Source of the DNA: Frankia sp. AiPa1
GTDB lineage: Bacteria > Actinomycetota > Actinomycetes > Frankiales > Frankiaceae
Assembly: GCF_023243075.1 (NCBI RefSeq)
Contig: NZ_JALKFZ020000136.1
Location: 1 to 32,533, forward strand
Direction: 5' to 3'
DNA length: 32,533 bases
Part shown: positions 9,861 to 18,101 of the stretch, one piece after another
Position numbering within the stretch: the first letter of the stretch is position 1
How the letters are laid out: every line of letters begins with the position of its first letter
The notes under the pieces: generated by a model
What the model was told of the DNA's origin: nothing
Database searches by the model: none
The model's input: the letters and a program-made list of their open reading frames with translations, nothing else
Translations under genes and position numbers: made by a program

Positions 9861-12479
9861 GTGGCACGGATGGCGGGTCATGGCGGCGACGAGAATGACG
9901 GCGACCCGCAGCGCGACGCGCCCAGCCGGTCCACCGCTGCTCCCGGCGGCGGTGACGCGCGCCCGATCTCGCTGCTCGGGCTGCGCCTGACCGACACCCA
10001 GACTCCCCGCAACGCCCTGGTCACCCGCCGGTCCGCCCGCCCGCGCCCTGGCACGACGACCACCCCGCCCAGTGTCGGCCCGACCCTGCCACCGAGCTCC
10101 GCCTCGCCGCCGCCGCTACCCGCCTCGCCGCCGCCGCTACCCGCCCCGCCCGTACCGCCGCCCGCTGTGCCACCTGCCGCGTCGCTACCGGCTCCGGTCG
10201 CGTTCGACTCCGCCGATGGCGATGGGCCAGGCGCGCAGGAGCCCTTTGCCGACGACTCCGGCAACGACGCTGGTACCGAGGCCGGTACCGAGCCTGGAGC
10301 TCGGGTGGCCCCGGCGCACTCGCCGTGGCCACCCGGTTCGGCGGCGCGGCCGGCTACCAGCCCACCGGCCGCCGGTTGGACGCCTGACCTGGCCGGCGTG
10401 TCCGCTCCTATCGCCGCGCCCAACCCGCCCGATCTGCCGGGAATATCGGGAACACCCCGGCCACCCGGGTCCCCGGGGGCACCTGGATCGCCGGGCCCGG
10501 CCTTTCCGTTCGCCGCTCGACTGGCCCCTCCGTCGTTCGCTCTGCCGCCTCCACCCACGGCGAACCAGCCCCTGCCGCCGCTGGGATCGCCACCGTCCGC
10601 GTCGCCGGTGCGAGCGTCGGACATCGTGCCTCGCGGTACTGCAACCGCAGGCGCTCCGATGACAGGCGCTCCGAGCGCCGGGACGGTGACCCCTGCGACC
10701 GCGGCTGCGGATACTGTCACACCGGCTTCCGGCGCCGTCGCGGCGGCGGGCGGTGCGGAGCTGGTCGATGCGCCCAGGGTCGATCCGCCGATGGTCAGTC
10801 GGCCCGAGGCCAGCCCGTCCTTCGCCGGGTCGGCCCGGCGGGTGCCGAGCCCGCCGCCCAGTATTCCTCCGCCCGGGGAGGGCTGGGGGAGTATGACGGT
10901 GCTGGTACCGGCAGCCGGTGCTCCGGTGCCGCCGGACGTACCTCCTGGGTCAGGCGTGCCGGCCCCGGCGCCATCGGGAAGCGCGCACCCGGAAGCAGAC
11001 GTGCCCGACCAGGCCGAACGGGCGGTGCACGCGCGCCCACCGCTCGGACCGTGGGTCTCGGGATTCGCCGGGTCGGCGGCGCAGGCGACGCAGGCCAGTC
11101 CCGCCCAGCCCGAGCTGCCACCGTTGCTGTTCCCGAGCTCGCCGCCGCTCGCGGGTCAGGCCGTCGTTGTTGCGCAGACGCCGTTCCCGCCCGCGCCCGC
11201 GCCACCCATGCCACCCGCGCCACCCATGCCACCCGCGCCACCCGTGGCGCCGTTCGCCGGGGTCAGATCCGCATCCGGCGAGCTCGCGATGCCTGCGCCC
11301 ACGGTGCCTCCGCCTGATCCGTCGCTGTCCGGTGCGCCTGCACCCTGGCCAGGTGCACCCGTGCCCGGGGCGCCCGCCGGAGACGTCGGAACCTGGACGA
11401 CGCCGTCAAGCCCCATGCCCGTGCCGGTGGTGCGCCCGACACCGCCGGCTCGTCCGATATCGCCGACTCCACCCGCACCGCTGACTCCGCCGGCACCACC
11501 CTCGTCACGACGGTTCGGCGGGCTGCCCGAGCGGGTGCGTAACGCCACCATCCTGGCCCGGGATGCCGCGGCCGCGCACCGGCCCGGCCCCGGGCTGACC
11601 GGCCGCGTCGAGCAGGATCCAACCGGTGCCGGGTATCCGCGGGTGCGGACTGGCGGGCGACGGGTGATGGTGGGCGGCTTCGGCGGCGGGGGCGGCCGGA
11701 CGACGGTGGCAGCGGGCCTTGGCCTGGCGATGGCCGCGCACCACGGCCATCGGGTGGTTGCCATCGACGCCTCGCCCGACCAGTGCGGGCTGCTGGCCCA
11801 CCGGGTGGGCCTGATCCCGCCGGGGGTCGGGCTGCGCGAGCTCGCCGCCGCGCGTCCGCCGGTGTCATCCCTGGACGCCGTGCGCCGATACCTCGCCACT
11901 GGAGGGTCCAGCGGGCTGAATGTCCTCGCCGGAATGCGGGATCTCGGCGGCCCGGGGCTGGTTCCCGAGGAACTCGCCTGGTCACTCGACCTGCTCGGCC
12001 ACTGGTATCCCGTGATCGTCGCGGACGCGCCGTCCGGGTGGAGCCAGCCGGTGCCGGCGACCCTGCTTGCCCGCGCCGACCAGCTGGTGCTCACCGTCCG
12101 CGCCGGTGAAGCCGAGATCGCCGGGGCGGACGACGCACTGACCGCCCTCGTCGCCGGCGGGCGTGCTGACCTCGCGACCACGGTGATCGTCGCGGTGGTC
12201 GAGACCTACCCATCCCGGCTCAGCCGCGGCGCCCGCCTGCGCATGGAGCATCTTGAGGACCGCGCCTACATCACCGTGCCGGTGCCGTTCGACCCCGCCC
12301 TCACCGACAGCCGCCCGATCAACTGGCTGCGCCTGCGTCGCCGCACCCGCTTCGCCTTCCAGCGGCTGGCCGGCGCCGTCGCCACCGCGCCCATGCCCGG
12401 CAGCGGCCCGGCCCTGGCTCTGGCCCGTCCCGCCCTGGCCGCCGCCGGCGCGGACAACCGTTCCGCCGGCATCGGCTGA
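9861..12479 (+). CDS. Proline-rich protein with MinD/ParA-like C-terminal domain, EspI-like
   Basis: The 872-residue protein has two parts. Residues 1 to about 570 are extremely Pro/Ala/Ser-rich and disordered, with 21-nt (10101-10142) and 18-nt (about 11205-11250) in-frame tandem repeats. Residues about 600-850 form a SIMIBI-type P-loop fold: VGGFGGGGGRTTVAAGL, VVAIDASPDQCGLL, a Walker B-like PVIVADAPSG and TVIVAVVETYPS. This architecture matches EspI and related proteins tied to type VII (ESX) secretion in actinobacteria, but no ESX gene is in the window, so the role is inference. The expected Walker A lysine is Arg613, which may abolish or alter ATP hydrolysis. Start GTG 9861 has GAGG 5 nt upstream; ATG 9870 is the alternative. 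Confidence 0.75.
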   Translation: MARMAGHGGDENDGDPQRDAPSRSTAAPGGGDARPISLLGLRLTDTQTPRNALVTRRSARPRPGTTTTPPSVGPTLPPSSASPPPLPASPPPLPAPPVPPPAVPPAASLPAPVAFDSADGDGPGAQEPFADDSGNDAGTEAGTEPGARVAPAHSPWPPGSAARPATSPPAAGWTPDLAGVSAPIAAPNPPDLPGISGTPRPPGSPGAPGSPGPAFPFAARLAPPSFALPPPPTANQPLPPLGSPPSASPVRASDIVPRGTATAGAPMTGAPSAGTVTPATAAADTVTPASGAVAAAGGAELVDAPRVDPPMVSRPEASPSFAGSARRVPSPPPSIPPPGEGWGSMTVLVPAAGAPVPPDVPPGSGVPAPAPSGSAHPEADVPDQAERAVHARPPLGPWVSGFAGSAAQATQASPAQPELPPLLFPSSPPLAGQAVVVAQTPFPPAPAPPMPPAPPMPPAPPVAPFAGVRSASGELAMPAPTVPPPDPSLSGAPAPWPGAPVPGAPAGDVGTWTTPSSPMPVPVVRPTPPARPISPTPPAPLTPPAPPSSRRFGGLPERVRNATILARDAAAAHRPGPGLTGRVEQDPTGAGYPRVRTGGRRVMVGGFGGGGGRTTVAAGLGLAMAAHHGHRVVAIDASPDQCGLLAHRVGLIPPGVGLRELAAARPPVSSLDAVRRYLATGGSSGLNVLAGMRDLGGPGLVPEELAWSLDLLGHWYPVIVADAPSGWSQPVPATLLARADQLVLTVRAGEAEIAGADDALTALVAGGRADLATTVIVAVVETYPSRLSRGARLRMEHLEDRAYITVPVPFDPALTDSRPINWLRLRRRTRFAFQRLAGAVATAPMPGSGPALALARPALAAAGADNRSAGIG

Positions 12480-12543
12480 GGCGGCCAGAGAGTCGCGCGG
12501 AACCTCGGACGCGGGTGCGCACTGGGGTTCTTCTCGCGGATCA

Positions 12544-12556
12544 TGATGGTCCATCA
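12544..12556. repeat. Short palindrome in copy A (tgatgg-t-ccatca)
   Basis: A perfect inverted repeat with a 1-nt centre. The matching site in copy B is tgctgg-t-ccagca, in which both halves changed together. It may be a protein-binding site or part of an end structure. Confidence 0.8.
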
Positions 12557-12852
12557 CAGCAGACCGGTCGGTTCCCGCCCGATCCCCGCCCGGACCCGCG
12601 CGATCCCCGGGGTCCGGACCACGTCCGACGTCATCGGCGGCACGCGCACCGTCTGGCGTACCGCGTACCGCGTACCCGATGCCCGATGCCCGATGCCCGA
12701 GCCCGATGGCCGATGGCCGGTGGCCGGTGGTACACGGCGCCTCTGCCGTCACCGTCAGCTCCGGTCGTCACGACGAGCGAGCCCTCTCCCCACCGCCGAC
12801 CCGCTACCGCCCTGCTCGCTGCCGTGCGTGACGACGGATCGGCCCCGGAAAA

Positions 12853-12918
12853 CCTTCGTGTCGCTTCTACAGGGTTACGAAGGGGTAAATCGGACCGATT
12901 GCCCGGTAGAAGCGACAC
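12853..12918. repeat. Core hairpin of copy A
   Basis: Arms gtgtcgcttctacagggt (12858-12875) and gcccggtagaagcgacac (12901-12918) pair at 16 of 18 positions plus one G-T. The 25-nt loop contains ggggtaaatcggac. An alternative 7-bp helix, ccttcgt (12853-12859) with acgaagg (12877-12883), uses part of the left arm and cannot form fully at the same time. Confidence 0.88.
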
Positions 12919-13018
12919 CCCCGCCCATCAGTAGCGCCACCACCCCGGAAAGCCATCACGGACAGTGAGATTCGCCGGGTGAACCCGGCCGCGAGCCGGA
13001 GATCCACGAGAGGCAACC

Positions 13019-13024
13019 TAGGCT
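13019..13024 (+). promoter_or_regulatory. Possible -10 element for a leaderless SseB-family transcript
   Basis: TAGGCT fits the actinobacterial TANNNT -10 pattern and ends 7 nt before the ATG at 13032, where no Shine-Dalgarno is seen. No clear -35 is present. It begins exactly where copy A of the repeat ends. Confidence 0.3.
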
Positions 13025-13031
13025 GCGGCGC

Positions 13032-14117
13032 ATGAAGCGAGAGCTGCTGCGCCCGGCGGGGCAGGGGGACACTGGGGAGGCCGATGCGGGCTTGGCCCGG
13101 GTGCTCGCGGCCGGCCGTGACGGGGGTCGGATCGATCCGGCGGCGCTTGCGGTGGCGCTACGCGGGGCGCGGGTGTTCGTCGGTATCGAGGCACAGCGGA
13201 CATCCGTGGATGAGGCCACCGGTGCTGACCGCAGCAGCGAGATGGCGCTGATCACACTGCGGACGGCCGCCGGCGCGAGCGCCCTGCCGATCTTTTCCAG
13301 CGTGGCGAGCCTCGCCGCCTGGCGGCCCGAGGCGCGACCGGTGCCGGTGGCCGCGCCCGACGCCTGGGCGGAGGCGACGCGCCAAGGCCTTGGCGCCGTG
13401 GTAATCGACGTTGCCGGTCCGCACCCCGCCAGTGTGGAGCTACCGCCCTCCGGCGGTCGGCCATCGGCGGACGACTCGCGATCTGCGGACGATTCGCGAC
13501 CTCCTGGTTACCCGGGGTCAGTCGCTGCTCGACGGCCAGCCGGCGGATGGCGCCAGGCAAGCACGGTGGAGTTGCCCGGCCAGCAGGCGCCCGCCGCGGC
13601 TTCGGAGCCGCACCCGCGACCCGTGGAAGATCCCATCGACGCGTGGCTCACCGCGCTGCGGCCATGGACGGGAACCGACGGGCTGCTGGCACCGCAACGG
13701 GTGCTGGCTGCCCTTCGCGCGCTCGCGGCACCGGTCGTGGCCTGGCCAGCGCAGCTCACCGGGCCCGAGACGTCTGCGGAGCCGGGCTCGTCCGCCGGGC
13801 CGGGTACGCCGGATCCGTCTGCCGTGCCCCGCGGGCCCGTTCTGCTGGGCGCCACGCGGCCAGTGCTGGTCGTGGCGCCGCGGGGACGGGCCGGGCGGCG
13901 CCAGGACGGCGAGGCTGCGGCGCGGCGACTGTCCGAGCTGCTCAGATGCACCGATGCCGATGCCGATGCCGTGGGCCTGCGGAGCGCGAGTTCCGACGTC
14001 GCGGACGCGGCAGGCGCGAGTCCGAAGGGCGCGGGCCGCGGTGTCGCGGTGCTCCTGATCGAACCGGGCCAGGTGCGCGCGGTGCGCCGCCAACTCGGCC
14101 GGGGTCTGCGCGTCTGA
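13032..14117 (+). CDS. SseB-family protein
   Basis: The 361-residue protein has an N-terminal SseB-type domain (about 15-135). It shows LARVLAAGRDGGRIDPAAL, ARVFVGIEA, EMALITLRTAAGASALPIFSS and a segment ending AVVIDVAGPHPASVEL. A Ser/Asp-rich linker follows, with a short duplication around 13467-13500. A second region (about 200-235, PIDAWLTALRPWTGTDGLL) and a C-terminal segment ending LLIEPGQVRAVRRQL come after it. SseB-domain proteins commonly sit next to infC in actinobacteria; their molecular function there is not established. No signal peptide or membrane segment is visible. I am fairly sure of the family and make no claim of enzymatic function. Confidence 0.75.
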   Translation: MKRELLRPAGQGDTGEADAGLARVLAAGRDGGRIDPAALAVALRGARVFVGIEAQRTSVDEATGADRSSEMALITLRTAAGASALPIFSSVASLAAWRPEARPVPVAAPDAWAEATRQGLGAVVIDVAGPHPASVELPPSGGRPSADDSRSADDSRPPGYPGSVAARRPAGGWRQASTVELPGQQAPAAASEPHPRPVEDPIDAWLTALRPWTGTDGLLAPQRVLAALRALAAPVVAWPAQLTGPETSAEPGSSAGPGTPDPSAVPRGPVLLGATRPVLVVAPRGRAGRRQDGEAAARRLSELLRCTDADADAVGLRSASSDVADAAGASPKGAGRGVAVLLIEPGQVRAVRRQLGRGLRV

Positions 14118-14188
14118 TCAGAATGCGGGAACAGCCCGCGGCGGCGTGGCGGGGGAGCGCGTGATCGTCGTATGAGCGGCCGTGGTGC

Positions 14189-14194
14189 TACTCT
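14189..14194 (+). promoter_or_regulatory. Possible extended -10 promoter for infC operon
   Basis: TACTCT preceded by TGC (14186-14188) resembles an extended -10. It would start a transcript near 14201, ahead of the structured leader. No good -35 is visible, so this is tentative. Confidence 0.28.
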
Positions 14195-14200
14195 TGACGG

Positions 14201-14503
14201 AGACCGAATGCCGGTCGGGTTCCACCTGCCTGACGGTGCCGTCGTTCAGACGGCCCCGGCGGAGGCGCGGAGCCTGTCTGGCAGGACCAAGCGGGGGTTC
14301 GCCCTCCACCCGATGTTGCCGATGGCGCCGCCTGCGCGGGGTGCCAGGGTCCCGCCCGGCCTTGTGAGAGGCCGCGGGCACGGCGGCCGGGTCGCCGGTC
14401 GGCCGAGCCGTGCCCACGGTTGTCGGCCGGGAGTCTGGTGCCACCAGGCTCGGTGCTCCGCTGCGGTGAGGTCATGCCCGCGCGTCGAGCAACGGAGGAA
14501 CAC
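14201..14503 (+). promoter_or_regulatory. Structured 5' leader of infC-rpmI-rplT
   Basis: About 300 nt without a supported gene contains three hairpins. One is gccgtc/gacggc at 14239-14255. A strong two-part stem at 14376-14415 has gggcacggc pairing with gccgtgccc and an inner ggccg/cggcc. The third is a 7-bp hairpin at 14433-14449 (ctggt/accag core). The Shine-Dalgarno GGAGGA is at 14494-14499. The IF3-L35-L20 operon is autoregulated through leader RNA in other bacteria, so a regulatory role is plausible but not shown. Confidence 0.45.
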
Positions 14504-15055
14504 ATCAGCACAGAGTCACGCATCAACGACCGGATCCGCGTTCCCGAGGTGCGCCTCGTCGGCGCGGAGGGCGAGCAGATCGGCATCGTCGCGATCGGCG
14601 AGGCCATGCGGATGGCCCAGGAGTCCGACCTCGACCTCGTCGAGGTCGCGCCGACAGCGCGGCCGCCGGTCTGCAAGCTGATGGACTACGGAAAGTTCAA
14701 GTACGAGTCCGACCAGAAGCGTCGGGAAGCTCGGAAGAACCAGGTCCAGACCGTCATCAAGGAAATGAAGCTGCGCCCGAAGATCGACCCGCACGACTAC
14801 GAGACCAAGAAGGGTCACGTTGTGCGGTTCCTGCGGGCCGGCGACAAGGTCAAGATCACCATCATGTTCCGTGGCCGGGAGCAGTCCCGCCCGGAGCTGG
14901 GGATCCGTCTGCTGCAGCGGCTGTCCGCCGACGTCGCCGAACTCGGCTACGTCGAGGCCCAGCCCAAGCAGGACGGCCGGAACATGACAATGGTGATGGC
15001 GCCGCACAAGGGTTCCAAGCCGCAGCGGCTTCCGGAGCCGGCTGGCCACCTCTGA
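14504..15055 (+). CDS. infC: Translation initiation factor IF-3 (ATC start)
   Basis: IF-3 binds the 30S subunit, prevents premature 50S joining and checks the start codon. The protein from [20 protein letters not shown] onward is a complete two-domain IF-3, with the [11 protein letters not shown] linker region, [26 protein letters not shown] and the C-terminal [22 protein letters not shown] (14494-14499) lies 4 nt before an ATC codon at 14504. The in-frame ATGs upstream (14420 and 14474) would place the Shine-Dalgarno inside the gene and add non-family residues. Non-AUG starts are a known feature of infC, tied to self-control of translation. Length from ATC is 183 residues. Confidence 0.9.
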   Translation: MSTESRINDRIRVPEVRLVGAEGEQIGIVAIGEAMRMAQESDLDLVEVAPTARPPVCKLMDYGKFKYESDQKRREARKNQVQTVIKEMKLRPKIDPHDYETKKGHVVRFLRAGDKVKITIMFRGREQSRPELGIRLLQRLSADVAELGYVEAQPKQDGRNMTMVMAPHKGSKPQRLPEPAGHL

Positions 15056-15086
15056 CCAGCACCACCCGTCTGACCAGCACCACCCG
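15051..15086 (+). repeat. 18-bp perfect tandem duplication across the infC stop
   Basis: The unit tctgaccagcaccacccg occurs at 15051-15068 and again at 15069-15086. The first copy contains the infC stop codon (TGA, 15053-15055); the second lies wholly in the intergenic gap before rpmI. Confidence 0.95.
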
Positions 15087-15172
15087 GATCTGCGCGCGGG
15101 CGGGGGATCCCCGTCACGCGGCGCACGCGTGCCGGTCGTTCGACCACCCACGTCCACCGTCAGGATGTCGAC

Positions 15173-15367
15173 ATGCCCAAACAGAAGTCTCACAGCGGCG
15201 CGAACAAGCGGTTCTGGATCACCGGAACCGGCAAGGTGATGCGGCGACGTGCCAACCGCAACCACCTGCTCGAGCACAAGTCGAGCCGCCGTACCCGCCG
15301 CCTCGACGGCGAGGTCGCGTTGACCAGGGCCGACGAGCGTCGGATCAAGCGCCTTCTCGCTCGCTGA
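15173..15367 (+). CDS. rpmI: Ribosomal protein bL35
   Basis: A 64-residue basic protein of the large ribosomal subunit. It carries the family pattern [29 protein letters not shown] and the C-terminal DERRIKRLL. It lies between infC and rplT in the standard order, 117 bp after infC. A modest AGG-type ribosome binding site (tcagg) precedes the ATG. Confidence 0.96.
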   Translation: MPKQKSHSGANKRFWITGTGKVMRRRANRNHLLEHKSSRRTRRLDGEVALTRADERRIKRLLAR

Positions 15368-15452
15368 GCGCGCACCCCTGACGATTCCGGCTGCGCCGAC
15401 CGATCCGGTCACCGCGGCCGGACGCACCCGAACGAAGGAGACAGGTGCCCTC

Positions 15453-15833
15453 ATGGCACGCGTGAAGCGGGCGGTCAACGCCCAGAAGAAGCGCCGCACC
15501 GTCCTGGAACAGGCCAGTGGTTACCGGGGCCAGCGCTCCCGGCTGTACCGCAAGGCCAAGGAGCAGATGCTCCACTCGATGACCTACTCCTACCGGGACC
15601 GTCGCGCGCGCAAGGGCGACTTCCGGCAGCTGTGGATCACTCGGATCAACGCCGCGGCACGCGCCAACGGCATGACGTACAACCGCTTCGTGCAGGGGCT
15701 GAAGCTGGCCGCGGTCGACGTGGACCGCAAGATCCTCGCCGATCTGGCCGTCAACGATGCGGCGGCGTTCGCGGCGCTGGTCGAGGTGGCCCGGGCTGCC
15801 CTGGCCGCGGCGCCGGAGCCGAGCGCCGCCTGA
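15453..15833 (+). CDS. rplT: Ribosomal protein bL20
   Basis: A 126-residue protein of the large subunit, needed for early 50S assembly and known in several bacteria as the autoregulator of this operon. The sequence begins MARVKRAVN and continues with [38 protein letters not shown] and [22 protein letters not shown] lies upstream with a spacer of about 13 nt. The gene lies 85 bp after rpmI. The final Ala-rich tail is slightly long for the family. Confidence 0.97.
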   Translation: MARVKRAVNAQKKRRTVLEQASGYRGQRSRLYRKAKEQMLHSMTYSYRDRRARKGDFRQLWITRINAAARANGMTYNRFVQGLKLAAVDVDRKILADLAVNDAAAFAALVEVARAALAAAPEPSAA

Positions 15834-15853
15834 GCTCGTCACACGGCCAGGCA

Positions 15854-16777
15854 GTGACCGCACGCGGGGTCGCTGGCGCCGCTCTCGGGCCGCGGTCGGC
15901 GCGGGTGGGCGCGGCTCGACGGCTGCGTCGGCCCACCGAGCGCCGCGAGCAGGGCCGATTCCTGGTCGAGGGCGCGCAGGCAGTCGGCGCCGCGGTGGCC
16001 GCGGGGGCGTTGGTCGAGGTGTTCGTCGGGGTGTCCGCGGCGGCCCGCCACGACGCGTTGCTGCGGTCCGCCGGTGTTCCCGTCCGGGTGGTCACCGATG
16101 CGGCGGCCGCGGCGCTGTCGGAGACGGTGACACCGCAGGGTCTGGTCGGTGTCGCGATGCTGCCCGGGCACCGACTCGCGGACCTGGCCAGGCCGAGGCT
16201 GGTGGCGGTGTGCGTGGGGCCGAACGATCCCGGTAACGCGGGAACGGTGATCCGCAGCGGGGACGCGGCCGGCGCGGACGCGATCGTGTTCACCGGCGGT
16301 GGCGTGGACCCGTTCGGTGGAAAGTCCGTACGTTCGTCCGCCGGTAGCCATTTCCACCTCCCGGTGATCGTCGAGGCCGACCTCGCCACGACGATTGCCG
16401 GCCTGCGGGCCCATCGGTGCCAGATCATCGCCACTTCGGGTGCCGCGGAGCGTGACATCGACACCGCCGTGGCCAGCGGCGACCTCGACCGGCCGACCGC
16501 CTGGCTGTTCGGCAACGAGGCGCACGGGCTTGACCCCGCGGGTCTGGCCGCCGCGGACGCGACCCTGCGGGTCCCGGTGTACGGTCAGGCCGAGTCCCTG
16601 AATCTTGCGGTTGCGTCCGCCCTGTGCCTGTACGCGTCTGCGCGGGCACAGCGGCGGGAGCGTCAACGTGCCGGTCGAGTCTGCTCGGCTGGCACGAGCC
16701 CAGCACCACGCGCAGGACCGGACACCGCGGGGGCGGGCACAGACGCAAGGGCGGGTACAGAGAACGGCCGGTACTGA
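15854..16777 (+). CDS. TrmH/SpoU-family RNA 2'-O-methyltransferase
   Basis: A SAM-dependent SPOUT enzyme expected to methylate a ribose in rRNA or tRNA; the target cannot be read from sequence. The protein has 307 residues from GTG 15854. An N-terminal substrate-binding domain (about 20-100, RFLVEGAQAVGAAV) is followed by the knotted catalytic domain. Motif 1 is NDPGNAGTVIRSGDAAGAD, motif 2 is LFGNEAHGL, and motif 3 is VPVYGQAESLNLAVASALCLY. The last ~40 residues are an Ala/Gly/Arg-rich tail. The start is uncertain because no Shine-Dalgarno is seen. Such genes often follow rplT in actinobacteria. Confidence 0.88.
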   Translation: MTARGVAGAALGPRSARVGAARRLRRPTERREQGRFLVEGAQAVGAAVAAGALVEVFVGVSAAARHDALLRSAGVPVRVVTDAAAAALSETVTPQGLVGVAMLPGHRLADLARPRLVAVCVGPNDPGNAGTVIRSGDAAGADAIVFTGGGVDPFGGKSVRSSAGSHFHLPVIVEADLATTIAGLRAHRCQIIATSGAAERDIDTAVASGDLDRPTAWLFGNEAHGLDPAGLAAADATLRVPVYGQAESLNLAVASALCLYASARAQRRERQRAGRVCSAGTSPAPRAGPDTAGAGTDARAGTENGRY

Positions 16778-16801
16778 CGGCACCGGAGGAGGTGGTCGAC
16801 G

Positions 16802-17968
16802 GTGGTGAACACCATCGCGTCGACATCCGCCTCCCAGGGGCCGACCAGCACCGCCGATCCGGCACCAGGCGAGGCCATGACTGCTGACGATGAACCCGCC
16901 GGTCCGGCCACGCTGGACGGGCCCCTTCCCGCGGCGGCCTTCGACCTGCTGCCTGACGCCGTCGTCGTGACCGACGCGTCCGGCACGGTCGAGGTGTTCA
17001 ACCGTGCGGCGACCCGACTGATCGGCCTGGCCGCGCCCGGCACCGTCGGCCGGCATGTCACCGAGGTGCTGCCGTTGCTCGACGAGCGCGGCAACGATTG
17101 GTGGGAGTGCTCCGCACCGAGCCGTCACCTGCCCCGGGTCATCGGTCAGCCCGAGCGGCGCCTCACCTACGCCGGTCCCGACCAGGACCGTGACTTCCAC
17201 GTCACCGTCCAGTTCACCCGGATCGCCGGCCGTCTTGCCCGGGTGTGCCTGGCGTTGCGGGATACCTCCAGCCGTGAGCGGCTCGAGCGCAACCGGGCCG
17301 ACCTCGTCGCGACCGTCGCCCATGAGCTGCGTTCACCGCTGACCAGCGTGAAGGGATTCACCGCCACCCTGCTGGCGAAGTGGGACCGGTTCACCGACGA
17401 GCAGAAGAAGCTCATGCTGAACACGGTCAACACCGATGCCGACCGGGTCACCCGTCTGCTCGCCGAGGTGCTGGACGTCTCCCGGATCGACTCCGGGCGC
17501 ATTCAGGTCCGCAAGCAGGTCGTCGACCTGGCCGCGAGGCTGCGGGCCGTCGTCGAGGGCAAGATCGCTTCTGGTGCGGCCGAGCCCGACCGGTTCGTCC
17601 TGCGCGAGGAGGGCGAGCTGCCGGAAATGTGGGTCGACCCGGACAAGATGGAGCAGGTGCTGCACAACCTGGTCGACAACGCGCTGCGCCACGGAGCGGG
17701 TACAGTCACCGTGGTTCTGCGTGGCGACGAGACAGGCACGGAGGTGAGCGTGTCCGACGAGGGTGAGGGTGTCCCCGAGGCGAACGCCACCCGGGTGTTC
17801 ACCAAGTTCTGGCGCGGCGCCAGCCGTGGTAACGGCACCGGTCTCGGTCTCTATATCGCCAAAGCGCTGATCGAGGCGCACAGTGGCACGATCTCGGTCG
17901 GCAGGGCTCCTGGCGGTGGCGCCGAATTCCGATTTTTTGTGCCCGCCGGTGGACCGGTGTTCGGCTGA
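16802..17968 (+). CDS. Cytoplasmic PAS-domain sensor histidine kinase, orphan
   Basis: The 388-residue protein starts at GTG 16802 (GTG 16805 also possible) behind GGAGGAGG at 16785-16792. Order of parts: a disordered N-terminus; a PAS domain (about 45-155, LLPDAVVVTDASGTVEVFNRA); a HisKA dimerisation helix with phospho-accepting His174 in VAHELRSPLTSVKGF; and an HATPase domain with N-box HNLVDNALRHG, G1 DEGEGVP, F-box TKFWRG and G2 GTGLGLYIAK. No transmembrane segment is seen, so it should sense an internal signal. No response regulator lies next to it. Its place between a TrmH gene and pheS recurs in actinobacteria as far as I recall; the signal is unknown. Confidence 0.9.
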   Translation: MVNTIASTSASQGPTSTADPAPGEAMTADDEPAGPATLDGPLPAAAFDLLPDAVVVTDASGTVEVFNRAATRLIGLAAPGTVGRHVTEVLPLLDERGNDWWECSAPSRHLPRVIGQPERRLTYAGPDQDRDFHVTVQFTRIAGRLARVCLALRDTSSRERLERNRADLVATVAHELRSPLTSVKGFTATLLAKWDRFTDEQKKLMLNTVNTDADRVTRLLAEVLDVSRIDSGRIQVRKQVVDLAARLRAVVEGKIASGAAEPDRFVLREEGELPEMWVDPDKMEQVLHNLVDNALRHGAGTVTVVLRGDETGTEVSVSDEGEGVPEANATRVFTKFWRGASRGNGTGLGLYIAKALIEAHSGTISVGRAPGGGAEFRFFVPAGGPVFG

Positions 17969-18101
17969 GCGTCCGGCACAGCTGAGCATCGCCGAAGTCC
18001 ATCGGCGGGCGCCCCGGGCACCATCCGCCGCACCCGCGGCCCCTCGCCCGTGCCGTGTATCACCCGGCCAGGCGAGCTTCGCCCGGAACACCGATACGAG
18101 G

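Larger units (their letters stand above)
12526..13019. repeat. Dispersed intergenic repeat, copy A
   Basis: This 494-bp element fills the gap between the EspI-like gene and the SseB-family gene. It matches copy B (21922-22404) in the same orientation. Both ends are well conserved (ttctcgcggatcatg at the left, gagccggagatccacgag at the right), as is a core running from gtcaccgtcagctcc through the hairpin. The part between about 12580 and 12735 is diverged and differs in length, with local Pro/Arg-type repeats (cgatgcc, gatggcc). It holds a short palindrome at 12544-12556 and a long hairpin at 12853-12918. No transposase or convincing gene is present. Confidence 0.88.

Noticed and set aside
12526..13019. 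CRISPR array or insertion sequence in the repeat region
   Set aside because: There is no regular repeat-spacer pattern, and no transposase or integrase frame.
17969..18101. T-box or leader-peptide attenuator before pheS
   Set aside because: No T-box consensus and no Phe-rich leader peptide; only a short ggcga/tcgcc hairpin is present.
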